Assembly (NCBI RefSeq): GCF_932294415.1 | Contig: NC_065535.1 | Location: forward strand, 23,338,782 to 23,402,781 | Source of the DNA: Quercus robur | Taxonomy: Eukaryota; Streptophyta; Magnoliopsida; Fagales; Fagaceae | Direction of reading: 5' to 3' | DNA length: 64,000 nt | Shown: positions 1-12,800 of the stretch, piece after piece | Numbering within the stretch: the first letter of the stretch is position 1 | How the letters are laid out: each line of letters opens with the position of its first letter | Notes under the pieces: model-generated | The model's input: the letters and a program-made list of their open reading frames with translations, nothing else | Told to the model about the DNA's origin: nothing | The model's database searches: none | Translations under genes and position numbers: made by a program

Positions 1-825
1 AGGAGTTAAGTGTGGTGAAGTTGAAATATTTATTGCTGAAGTCTTTATATGAATAGAATTTGCTGTATCCCATGTCCTCTATCATAGGTATTTCATAGTG
101 CTTGGATTCTTTGAGTCTTCACTAATCCTGTAGTACATTTTGTTTCTTATTTTTAAAACCTTTTTTTCACCGTTTGTAGCTATGCCCTATGTACACATCC
201 CGTGTACTGGGTAGTGTAACTAGCATGTGTCTGTGTCCCCTTTTAATTTTGTAACTACTACCTTTTCTATAATTGAGAGAGAGAGAGTATATTCAGTCAG
301 TTAAGTATAAAGTATAGAGTTAACCATAGCTAAGAAAAAATAAAAAAAAATTGAGCAAAAATATTTTTTGTTTTATTTTTTTTATTAGAGAAGTTATAGT
401 GTGAGAGGGCATGAACTTATGTATCACCTTTATGCAAACGTCAAGGGGTGAGTCATTTCTTCCATATTTTGAGGACTGTTATTTTGTGAATTTTAAAGAA
501 AGTTCTTAAGGGTGGTTGGCCGTTGGTGTAATTTAAACCAATTTTATTTTACAGTTTATGCAGGCAAATGATGCAATTGGTGAGGTCTGCTCACCTCCCT
601 TTCATTGTTTTTTTGTTTAAAGAGGGTTGGGGGGTGGGGTGATTTAATATCAGTTGTATTGAAATTATGGTTTAAACTGGCATATGAAAATTTATTTAGC
701 TATTTTTCTTTTTCAATAAATGTATTTCTTTCTCTTCTCTGTGCTTTCTCTATATGTGTGCACGCACGTGTGTGTGTGTGTTTAAGGTAATTATCTTCAT
801 ATTAATGGAGTTTCACTTGACTCAG
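1..825. other. No gene recognised; probable intron upstream of the first visible AFG1-like exon
   Basis: AT-rich sequence with a short GA run near 275 and a GT run near 768. The exon that opens at 826 starts with one base completing a codon from an earlier exon, so the ATPase gene must extend to the left. I could not find the expected charged N-terminal region of the family here, so the first exons probably lie outside the window. The stretch near 170-260 faintly resembles the 3' tail of plant LINEs, which is not enough to call. Confidence 0.5.
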
Positions 826-3800
826 GAAAAAAATTGAAAATGTCGAACCAGGAGTGGGGAAATGGGTTTCATACCTTAATCGAGAGAGAAAATTAGACTC
901 ATTCACTGGTCGCCGCCCGACTCCTCCTCCGGCTCCTAAAGGACTATATATATATGGCAATGTTGGAAGTGGTATTTTTCTAAATCTTATTATGTTTAAC
1001 TCTAAAGAAAATATTTTCCAACAAAAAATGGTATTGATTTCTCATTTGACTGCATCATCCAACACGTCGTTTCTATCACTCAGAGAATAATAGATTTCAG
1101 TGCATACAGTCTCCTCCTTTACGATCATTTTTTAGCTTCTTAGTACATTTATCTTGTTTGAAATCTAGTTTGCTCATAAGAATACAATTGACTGAAGAAA
1201 CTATTGTGGACACTATAGGGAAGACAATGCTTATGGATATGTTTTATAGTGCCACTGAGGGAATTGTGAAAAATCGAAGAAGGCATCACTTTAATGAGGT
1301 GAGCTCTTGGTTGTGTTTTGACAACATTTGGTCACAGTTTTCTGGTTCTTATTTTTCTGATTGCTTAGTTAAAAATGCACCCTGTAGACAATGGCAGAGG
1401 GAGGTGGTCAATGCCCCCTGGATTTTTAAATTCCTTGCTCCTATTTTTAAAAATTATCAAATTAGATGTTAATTTACTTAATGGCCTCCCTAGGATTTTT
1501 AAAAACAATACTGTCACTCATTTAAAGGTATAATAGGCTATTTAGTCACCTTTTGATATTCTTTTGTATTATATGTACATAACTAAAATAAGGTGCTTAT
1601 AACATATGCCTCTACAAATTGATTACTAAACCCCTTTAAAAAACCCTCTATTTTCAAAAAGCAAAAGCCTCCACTTTTGAAGAACATTAATTATGATGAA
1701 GGTAATTTAAAAGTGGATTATGCTTAACAAATTCTTTAAGTTGGCTATATAATTAGTTATAAAATTTAATATTCAGGATTCAAGGTATAAGTAAATTATG
1801 GGAAAACCATACCCCATTAATATGTACTTTAAGGGGGAAAAAATCTGTTTAAGATCCAAAAGTTACTCTCCAATCATTTATCCCAAATGTTGAAATTTAG
1901 ATTCTGAACCCCTAGAAAGGCCCAAAGATTTGAACATAAGGAAATGGATATTGCCTCTTTATAATGAGATCTTAGATTGAGATGACATATTTTTAATGTC
2001 AAAACAAAAGTTCAAAATAAGATTGAAAAAGAAGAAGAATTGTTTATGTATTATAACTGTGTACAGAGAAAAAGAGATTGCTAGGAAATTTAGTACAAGA
2101 ACGGGATCAATTATATATTTCTTTAGTACCTTAAAATAACAATAAAACATAACTTTGTTAAGTTAAAGCTATCTATGAGAGAAAATATTTTTTTTGAGTC
2201 ATAGAAAGAATAGATATAAATTTTACTAAATGAAACAATGTTAAAAGATAGCTTGACACGCATGTGAGCGCACACACACATATATAGTTTTTTTACTTAG
2301 TATTTTCTGTTATCTTTAGCTTAGCCCCATTATGCGAGTTTTTTTCTTTCACTCCCATTGCCAGTGGGTCTTGAACCCACCACCTCACCTTCTATCCCAT
2401 TATCCCATTATTAACGGAGGGAAAAAGTGTCTTTTGAGTTAAAGTACCACTTTCTATGTTGGCCTTTGGAAGATATGACACCTATTTTGTTTGAATCTTG
2501 TAAACATGAACACACAGACTTATGTTTTATTGTCTTCATCCTCAGGCTATGCTTAAAATTAATGAACATATGCATAAGATATGGAAGAATCAGGTGGAGG
2601 AGAAGTCTTTGCAGTCTAGCTTTTCTGGTTGGATTATGAATCTTCCCTTTGATACAAAAGTTAAGGAGTGGTTGGCTGCAGAAGAAAGATACAAGCAAGA
2701 GGTACAGATGAAAAATATTCTTCCTGCTGTAGCAGATGAATTTCTTGTTGATCGACAATTGGATCAAAGAGGAGCTAGCATTCTTTGCTTTGATGAGATC
2801 CAGGTATAATGAAATAAGCATTAAGAGAGTTTGTTCCTATTGATATTTTGGCATCACAACTCTCAGTTTCACCCTTCATTATTACTTTTATCTCTTGTAA
2901 TAAAAAAGGCTAAACGAATGTGTTTGATTCTGAGAGACAAGTCACTGCAAACTTTACCTTAAAGCTGAATTGTTTCTTGTACATTTGGTTTTATATGGTG
3001 AATGTGAATGTGATCCATTGTTTGAATTCTGTATGAAAATGAGAAGTGAGCTTGACTTGGTTATAATTAAAAAATTGGAGGTCCAAACTATTGAGCTTGA
3101 GTTGTGAAAATGATTCCCATGACATGAAGATAACCTTGATGGATGGATTACAATTTTTGAAATGACAACTTCCAAGAATGTAGGGCAAAAATTTGGAGTT
3201 GAACTTATTCATTGGCATGCTTGAAGAACTTAACCTAGTGAATGCCTTGACCAAAGCTCGTGTGTTTGCATACTTATGTTACATGTTAATGCCAGTTGTT
3301 AATTGCACATTAACTAAATATTTGAACAGTCAATAAACTTGTTTTAAAAGTGTCAAGTGTATTTTTATATTTCTCTTTGGAGCTTTGGTTTTGAGATCCT
3401 CATGGATTAGACTTGTACTGCAAATTTAAACTGATTTTATTATCCTTTCCTCAGCTAAATGGGTGCTATTGGGGGGGCTTCATAACATGGTCAGTAGTGA
3501 GATAGGCAACTTTACTTGTACAAATTTTGATATAGAATTTTCATCTTTAACATTTGACAAGGGTCAACTAGTATAGGTGGCAAATGTCTGCATTTTTTCC
3601 CTTAAGAAGTAGAGCGAAACTGTTATTTGAGAGAGGTCATAAAAAGCGAAGACGGAATTGGGTGTGATACAGCAAAAGGGATTCTTGTAGGAGAACCTGT
3701 GTGGGGTAAACTAAAAGGGGAAAAAAAGAAGATAAAACTTAGAAGTAAGCACCCAGGATTTCTTTGAATAAGCACCACGCTGTTGGAAGAAAAATTCCAA

Positions 3801-6800
3801 TCAAAATGTTATTAATAAAATGTACAAATAGTTGGGGCCTCTTAAGTAGGGTTCCAGATTACATCAAATATGGAAAGGAAATAACTTGAAATCAATTAAA
3901 TTAAATAAATCAATCAAATCAAATTAAATTAAATATTAAAAATCAAATAAATAAATAGGAAACAGTCAATTGGGCCTGCTTGATGATAGGCATCCATCGT
4001 CCAGCCATTCTTTGGGTGGGCTGTTTCTGTATTGACATCCATAAACCTGTGTGATCCAGGCCTGCATCTAGTGTCTACACTAGGGTGGGGTGAGGTCTGT
4101 CTGTTTCTCAGAGAAAGCAAGGGGCAAATTGATAATCTTTTGTCATTTTATTTAGGCGGAAATTGTTACTCCTTGATCAGTATAGTTATTACCACATTAC
4201 TGCTGATCACATATGTAGAAGATGATCTCTAAGAGAGAGTCAACAAAGGACCTGTTATTGACTAGAATGAATTTTATTCTAATGACTGAGAACTCCAAGA
4301 AATTTTTATATGATACAATAGATGCTATTTGAGTTATTCAATTACTAGTCATTACCTATTTCTTGTATGATTATCCTTTTTGAAAATTATTACCCATGTA
4401 ACATGTGGAATTTCTAAGTTTTAAATGGGAGGTAGAGTGGAGATAGGATTTAAATATATGACCATTTGCTCTGATACCATGATAAATTATCACTTGTCCA
4501 GAAGATGAAGCTAATAGGAAATGGTGAATTTAATCATGAATTTGATTTACTATTCCATTTTATTTATTGTAAGTTGGACATTGAACTAGTAAGGTTGCAT
4601 CTTCATTAGGTTGGGTGCCAATGAGTTTTGACATAAATGGCATTTCCTCCTCATACAAGAATGGGTGAAAAGTAAGATTTTGGGTTCAAAACCCACCGGG
4701 TGCAAGTGTAACTTACCAATAAAAAATCTTCATAAAGTTGAGTTGCATCTATTTTCAGCCGCTATTTAAACTTTTGCATTTTGCTCTCATTTGCTCCAAG
4801 TTTCTTTCATAAATTGCAAGTACATGTTGCTAAATGAACTGGCTTATTGACTTCACAACTCAAATGTGACTTATATTTCTTGTTTCTGTTACAGACTGTT
4901 GATGTATTTGCTATTGTGGCCTTATCTGGAATTCTAAGCAGACTGTTGAGCACTGGAACTGTTCTTGTAGCCACTAGCAATCGAGCACCAAATGAATTAA
5001 ATCAGGTTTGATTCTAATTAAAATCATAAAAAAAATTTTGAAAACATTTTTTTTGGTAATAATATGTCTTGGCATCTGTTGGTACTCACACATAAGTATA
5101 TTTTTCCTTTCTTTTTTTCTTTTTCAAAAAATTTTGCTGGAGGTGGTTATTACTAAGAAGTTTAATTAGTTCCAGCAATTTTGTTCATACAGGATGGTAT
5201 GCAGCGGGAGATCTTCCTAAAATTTATTGCCAAGTTGAAGAACCATTGTGAGATTGTTCTAATCGGAAGTGAGATTGATTATCGCCGTCTTATAGCGCAA
5301 AGTTCAATAGATCAAGTGAGTGAGTTATCAGTTCTGATTACTCTCTCTCTCTTCCCAATATTTCTTGTGATAATGCCGGAAGAAGCAAATCAACTAATGT
5401 TGCATTTGGATTTAGGATATATAATAGATATCTAATGAACAATTGCTAGCATAAATTCCTTGCTATGAATTAGCAATACATTATGTGTGCATTTGGGAAG
5501 CGCGTTTGCGCTTCCCACATCTACGTTTTGCACGTTTTCAGCCTTTTTATTTTTTTTTGGGACCAATGCCCGGTGCACTGTTCATGGGACATGAACAGTG
5601 CAATCAGGCCAATGAACAGTAAATTCATTAATGAATAGTAATCAAAATATATATTTTTATTGTTTTCAGTTTTCAGCAAAATAAGCCATATCCAAACGGA
5701 CCTATGTTCAGTTTTGACTTTTGAGGATTTTGCTCTAACAAAAATTTTGCTGATGGTATATGTATTTAAAATATTATCTTATATCTAATCATTTCAAATC
5801 CAAAACTGTATTTGTAAATTTCAATTAATAAAAATAATTTTCTCTTTCATACTTTATTTAAGTCATTTAAACTAAAAACTGAAATCCAAATCCTTCTTTT
5901 CATATATTTCCATCTAAGTGAAAACTTGCTCTCTCCTTCGAGGTACATATAAATATTTCATAATTCAATGTCTACATTTGATAAACTTGACAAAATTATT
6001 ATCAACCAATGAATTGGAAAATTATTATCAAAGCCAACAGAGGTTGGCTTTGATGTTTCAATTAATAAATGAAGATGTGTTCTCAAAGTTATCCAAAACC
6101 AGGGTCTCTCTCTCTCACTCTAACAGATTCCTCATAATTGGTTTTTAAATTAGTGATCTGGACTCTATAAGTTTATGAAGCACTTTTCTGATTACTCTTA
6201 CCTGCTATTTAAATTCTATTTCTGTCTGTAGGTAGCTTTATCATTAAGATGTCAAACTGTTGAACTATAGAGTGAGGGCAACCTCAATAAGTGCAACTTG
6301 TCTTCCATTTTTGAAAATTTATTCTTTATGGATCAAATTCATATCTATTACGTTCTATTTCATTTTTAAAAGTGTACTTGCTTAGTTATACTTGAGATAG
6401 ATGATAGGTAGTTAATAGCTATTTTGCTTACTATAAAAAAAAAATTTAATTCAAGGTAGATTTTTAGGTCACGAGGTAAGAAATCTTACTTAACAGATAG
6501 ATATTTGAAGTGGGTGTTTACTTTTACCATTTGAACCTAAAACCTACCTTCACCCTATCCTTGTACCACTTGAGTCAAGTCCCCAGGCAAGTGCATAATT
6601 GTTATTAATCTTTGGGAAGTGTTTAGGGTTAAAGTTAATTATCCTAACGCATCACATTATTTTTATAATTTTTTCTAATACATTTTTACTAATTTGTCCC
6701 TCACATATATTTTACTCATAACACTTCCTCCCAAGCTAGGAAATACATATCATATAATTTTTTTTTGATAAGTAAATAGTAGAGATAATGCATATTATAT

Positions 6801-9800
6801 AATCCCAGTTTGTTACTTAACAAATCAAACCTAGTCTTACACAAAGATAGCAACTGTATCATTAGTTTGAGCTCCTATTTTATAGAAACATATGGGGTAG
6901 CAATAATGCCACTTTCCATTCTTTCTCAAACAAGATGGCAGTTTACCTATAGATGCTTACTCTGCACATGAAACACAAGATTTGGAGCAATATGGATCAT
7001 TGCTTGGTTATTGCAATACATAGTCATGCACATACCTTAATTCCTCAGAAAGGTGTTTGATCCACATAAGCTCACATAATGTATTAGCCTTGGCTCTGTA
7101 CTCAACTTCTGCACTAGATCAAGTGATCAAGTGTTCCCCTTGATAGGTGTAATATCCAGTAGACGATCTTCTGTCTAAGGGTGATCCTACCCATTCTAAA
7201 TCTGTAAATACTTCTACTTTTAGGTGACCATTAGCTCTACACAGAATTCCATGACTTGGATGTGCTTTAAGGTAAACAATTTGGAGAGTTGGCTCCTAAT
7301 GTGGAAGGTGAGGAGTTTCCATATTCTGGCTCACAACACTCACTGCAAAAAATATATTTGGACATGCAATGATGCGATATTTTAATTTTCCAAACAAGTG
7401 ACAATATCTCTCAGGGTTGGACAATAACTCTCATTGATCCACATATAGTTTGACATTAGGATTTATAGGAGTCTCTATAGGTTTGAACCTGACAAGCCTC
7501 TTTGGTACAGACACCACATCTGAGGGGATCATTTTATCTTTATCTTTATGTTTTAGGATTAGTAGTTGAGTTCAGCTGGGATTAGTTTTCATGGATTTTG
7601 TCTTTATCTTTATCTCCTGGAAGCTCTATAAAAAGGCTCCAGATGATTTATTTGTTTTTTAGACTATTATTCATTGATAAAAGTTCCTTTGTGAAAGTGC
7701 TTTTCTTGCTTGGTTGTGAATCCAAGCAACCCTTAGGTGGTGAAGCCTAAGGTTACATGGCTGTTCTAGGTGTTGAAGCCTAGGCTGTCCTGCATCACTC
7801 TTTCTTCCATAAATATCTAACAAACACTTCCTTTGTGACAAACGAATTCCTTTTTTAGATCATGCTACTTCAACACCCAAGAAATAACATATCGTTCTCA
7901 AATCCTTTTAGATTGAAACAAGCTTTGGAGGAATGACTTCAACTTATCAATTCCTTCCTTGTTATCACTAGTGATAATTATATCATCAACATAAACAATC
8001 AATAAGATTTTCCCTCGCTCAGTGTGTGTAAGAGAAAACAGAGTGATTAGACCAAAAACAGTGTAATCCAAACCTGATTATTGCACCACTGAATTTACAA
8101 AACCATGCTATGTTAGGTTGTTTAAGGGCCTCACATAATCCACACACCTTACTAGACTCCGCCTTGAAACAAACCCAAGTGTTTGCTCTATTTAGACCTC
8201 CTATAAATAACCATGGGAAAGACATTTTTTACATCCAATTGAAACCTTGGCCAACCGTGTTAACAACCAAGGATATTAAAATCCGAACATTGGAAATTTT
8301 AGCAATATGAGAAAAAGTCTTAAGAGTAATCTACACCAAGTCTGAGTACACCCTTTAGCAACCACACAAGCTTTCAAATGCTCAATAGTTACATCCATCA
8401 AGTACTTCACAGTATAGACCCATCAAAAAGAACTTCAGTCTCATTTCAGCTCATTTATTTTTTACCATGTTGGTCTGTGTTATGGACCATATATTATTGC
8501 CTTTGTTTGAGTTGTAATTTTTTCCTGAATTTGACTATCAAAACTTTTGGTAGACTTTATAGCGCACATATTCTTGTTTCTTTCCAGTAGTTGAAATTTG
8601 ACTTGCATAAACATTCAGGTTCATTACTTCTGGCCTTTAAATAGCATTGCTGCAAAGGAGTTTGAAAAGTTATGGTGTGAATTAACCAACCAATTGGGAG
8701 GAGAAATCACAACGGATAATGTCCCTGTGATGTTTGGCAGGTACTTATTAATGCAATGTTACTAATTGAATACATGTACTTTTTTCCAATTTAAAGACGT
8801 ACATATTTTTTAGATCAGAACATTGGAAGTTCCTAAAAGCTGTGAGGGAGTGGCAAGGTTCACATTCGAGTATCTTTGTGGTCGGCCGGTATTATGCTTG
8901 CCTTTGTATGAGCTTAATTTTGAGTTTTATTTTTATCTATATGCTTTTTTTATTTATATGATATTTCTTTTTCTGCGCTCAAGTATTCAATGAAGCTCCG
9001 TATTCTTTTATCTTTATTTTTTGGATTAAGTAGTTATTCATCTAAACTTATTGTTCCACCTCTTGTGAACTAGATTGTTGTAAGGATATGACTGCTTTAA
9101 TCCATTAATGTGCATATATGTAGTCACGACCCAAACCCAAATCATGGTCAAGGTGCATGATGGGATAGTAAGGCTATCAATCTGTTCATTTTGCTGCACT
9201 TCTTGACCTAAACAATTTATCCATTTTCCTCACTTTAAGGCGAACCATAAGGATATAATTAACATTTTTATCATCTACTAAAAATAAATCATAATGTCAG
9301 AGCACTTAAATTAAGTGGTCAAGATAACTTTCTCAATTAACATATAATCAAGAAATTTTCTAATAATGAAAATTCTTTTAGATAATAAATGCCATCATAA
9401 TCATCTAAAGTTCCAATGATTTTATTATAGCAATTCTCCAAGAACAAAAATAAATCTCAATAAATAGGTTTGACCTCCATGTTACTGCTTATCTCTCGAG
9501 TCTTTTCAGTCCTGTTATGATAAATACGATCTACCAGTTTTCATCGAGTCAGCTTGTAAGGTAGATTGTTTGTTGCTTTCTTGAATAAATATTGAAGTTT
9601 AAAAAAGAAAATAGAAAAAAGAAAAAAAAAGGCAGTTGAAGTCCACCAATACTACGAGCCTCTAATTTAACTGGACCTCAAGGATCTAGAAAATTTTAAA
9701 TCAAACTTTAATGAGATAACTCAGTAAGCAGAATTTGTGAGTTCAATATCAAATGCATCTATTGATTGGGTTATATTGTGAAAGGAATGACTCAATATCA

Positions 9801-12800
9801 TGTATTGGAATGGAAAAAGAGAATGGAAATAACATCTAGCCAACAGTTCCAGTATTGTTTTTAGCTATTGTTTTTTGTTCCCAGAAAACCATTTTTTAAT
9901 TTTAGCTTATCAAATGTGTTCTTTACAAAAAGAAAAAAACAATCTGCGATTTTTTTGTTTGTTTGTTTTGATTTTCATAAACAAATCTTAAAAATAAGAC
10001 TCAAAGAATGTATCCAAATTGGGCATGATGTCCCCCACATTCTATCAACCCCATTTGATGGTTATAAAGACAAACTCTTCGATAATTACTGTCTATAACT
10101 TGGCTTCAGTTCTTTTGTTCTTTTTGTAAGTTGTGTTTTTTCTTCGGGTGTGTGTCTGGGGGGAGGGGGGTATATCTGCGTTTTTCATTTGACCTCATTG
10201 TCAATTCTCTTCAGGTAGGTGCAGCAGATTATATTGCAGTTGCAGAAAATTATCATACTGTCTTCATATCTGACATTCCGATGATGAGTATGCGCATCCG
10301 TGACAAGGTACAGTTGCTACTTATAGGATTACTTGTGCGTGTCATAGGTTCGCCTATGTTGTTTGAGCTTCAACCGACAGAGAGTTATTTAAAATTCTTT
10401 TTGACATAGTGCAAAAGGGAATGAAATTGAACCAGATTTTTTTGTGGAGAGCTAGGGTTTTGAAGAATCAGGGTTAGTGTTTGGTGATGGGAAAAGGGCT
10501 GGAAAATAGTAGGCAATATAGAGTTTCTAATGGTGAAAAGAAATAGTAAGATTTGTGGATGAAGTAAAGGGGAAACCTAGGGTTTGGGTTGCTGTTCCAA
10601 GGTTGTGGACAATTTCCCGAGAATAGTAATTTAGCTTTTGTGGATTATTTGTAGTTTTTTGATGGATAGGTGCTTTGGGGTTGTAAAGTTTTGGATTTTA
10701 GCATTTTAAAGATAAATCAATGTGTGATTGTAATCCTTTCAAAAAGTAAAAATAAAAATGTGTGATTGTAATGTTTCAAGTTGCTGGAAATTTAAGGATA
10801 GAGAAGAAAAAAATGAAAAGGTTCTAGGCATCACACCTCAAAGAAGGTTGCATCACACAAACCTTGAACAATACTACATAGCTTTAGAAAATTTAGAAAA
10901 CATATTCTCTCCCTTATTGAATTGAAAGCATTGCTTCCATATAAAGAGATGGTTAATACCTAACCCTAATAGAGCTTAAACTCCTTGGGTTTTGATAACT
11001 AAGCCCAAACTAACTGAACTCACAAATAAGCATTCTTGTTGGGACTAAAACTCATAGGGAAGAAAATAGATTTATGAATGGAATCAAATATGCAGTATTT
11101 ACCTACAAAAGTATTCAGTTATAGGTAAAAATCAATATACTTCTAATGTTGAATCGAGATCAACTACGACAGAAATAAAGCATTGGGTTGAACTCTTCTT
11201 TGGTGTCAAGGTAATAGGTACGAATAGTCATAGACTCCCCCAATAAAGTAATCAAAATCCCCAAATAAGACCCAATAGACCAATAGTACAACCATGTCCA
11301 GAAATAAGAAAATTATAGAGTTGTCCCTGATACTTAAAAAATAATTAAAATGCAATTGTCTTCTAGTTGCCTTTCGTCACTTTTGTTATAGGCCTAGCAC
11401 AGAAATCTGCATTTGTGTACTGAGTCAGGATAAGATGAAACTAAACAAAGAATATGGGGATCAATACAATAACTACTTGCTATCATTTTAATCTTTCAGT
11501 TGTAGTTACCTAAGCATTTTATTAAAAAATTTTATATTAATGAACTGTCAAACAGGATTGGGAAAAGCATGTAAAGGGGAAGGGTAGAGGGAGAAAGCTT
11601 TTGACTAAACTGTTCCTGTTAGAATCAAAGCTTAGTGGCCATTATGAGTCACTATCCATTACATGTACAGTCACATGTGTATGGTGGAGTTGTTATATAA
11701 ATGCTTTCTGCACATCCTTTTTCTTGTCTTAAGCAAAATTATGTTTGCACTTCTCAGGCACGGCGGTTTATCACCCTAATCGATGAGTTGTACAATCATC
11801 ACTGCCGCCTATGTTGTTTATCAGCCTCTTCAATTGATGAATTATTTCAAGGGACTGAAGAGGGTACACTTTTTGATTTGGAGAGGTAAGCATTTTACTT
11901 GAATGATGATCCTACATTGAATAATTATAGGTTCAAGAGATCTTAAGATTGAGAAGTTTTGATGTTCTAGGCCCATACTTGAATCTGATGATTGCTCCTT
12001 TAGGTGTTTGTTCAGTTCAATTATTTTTCTAATACCTACTGCAAGGTAGTTGAACAGTAAACTTTTTGGCTACAAATCAAATTTCTGTGACAGTGTAGTG
12101 AAAATTATACTTGAGTTGCAATCATGGAGTCTTGTTAATAAATTGATTGCAGAGTTTAGATTCCACATAGTATCCCATATCCACTAGAAAAGATTCTGTT
12201 TCTGAATGAGCCATTGCACACAAAAAGATCCTGATGCTTTTATATAGGTCCTTATTGAAAGTGCCAAATGGCCAAGAGCCTTCTAGCTTAGTGTCATTGC
12301 TTGGTCTCCTTTTTAAGGAGAAAGAAGATTCAAATCCCCCCTCCCCCACTTGTAACAATTGATTTTTTTTTAATTAAATAAAAAGTGTCAAAGCTTAAAC
12401 TGTTGATTCTGCGTAATTATATTTTGTTCTTATGACGGTTTTTTTATTTTGTCCTTTTTATTGGAGAGAGCAAGGGGGCACAGTGGAATCTCTACTGAAA
12501 GCCTTTACATCAAACACCATCAAAATGACCTCTCTATATTGAGGCAAACTTGTGTTCACTAATAATTCTGTCTCCTTGCTCCTGGGCATGAGCATAAACT
12601 GCTTAGTCCATCAGGGTTGAATGCCATTGGATTATCTAGCAACTAATTCTGGCGGTTAGGGATAGTTGTCTATAAGTTTTACTAGCTAGAAGCGAGTCCA
12701 AAGGGCTCTTCTTTAGAAAGGTTCCCTACATATTATATATATATATATATATATATATACATTTTGTCTCCTTGATAACTGTATATTATTAGTCCAAAAT

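Noticed and set aside
2411..2821. 136-codon minus-strand frame
   Set aside because: It lies opposite exon 3 of the ATPase, whose plus-strand frame is clearly conserved.
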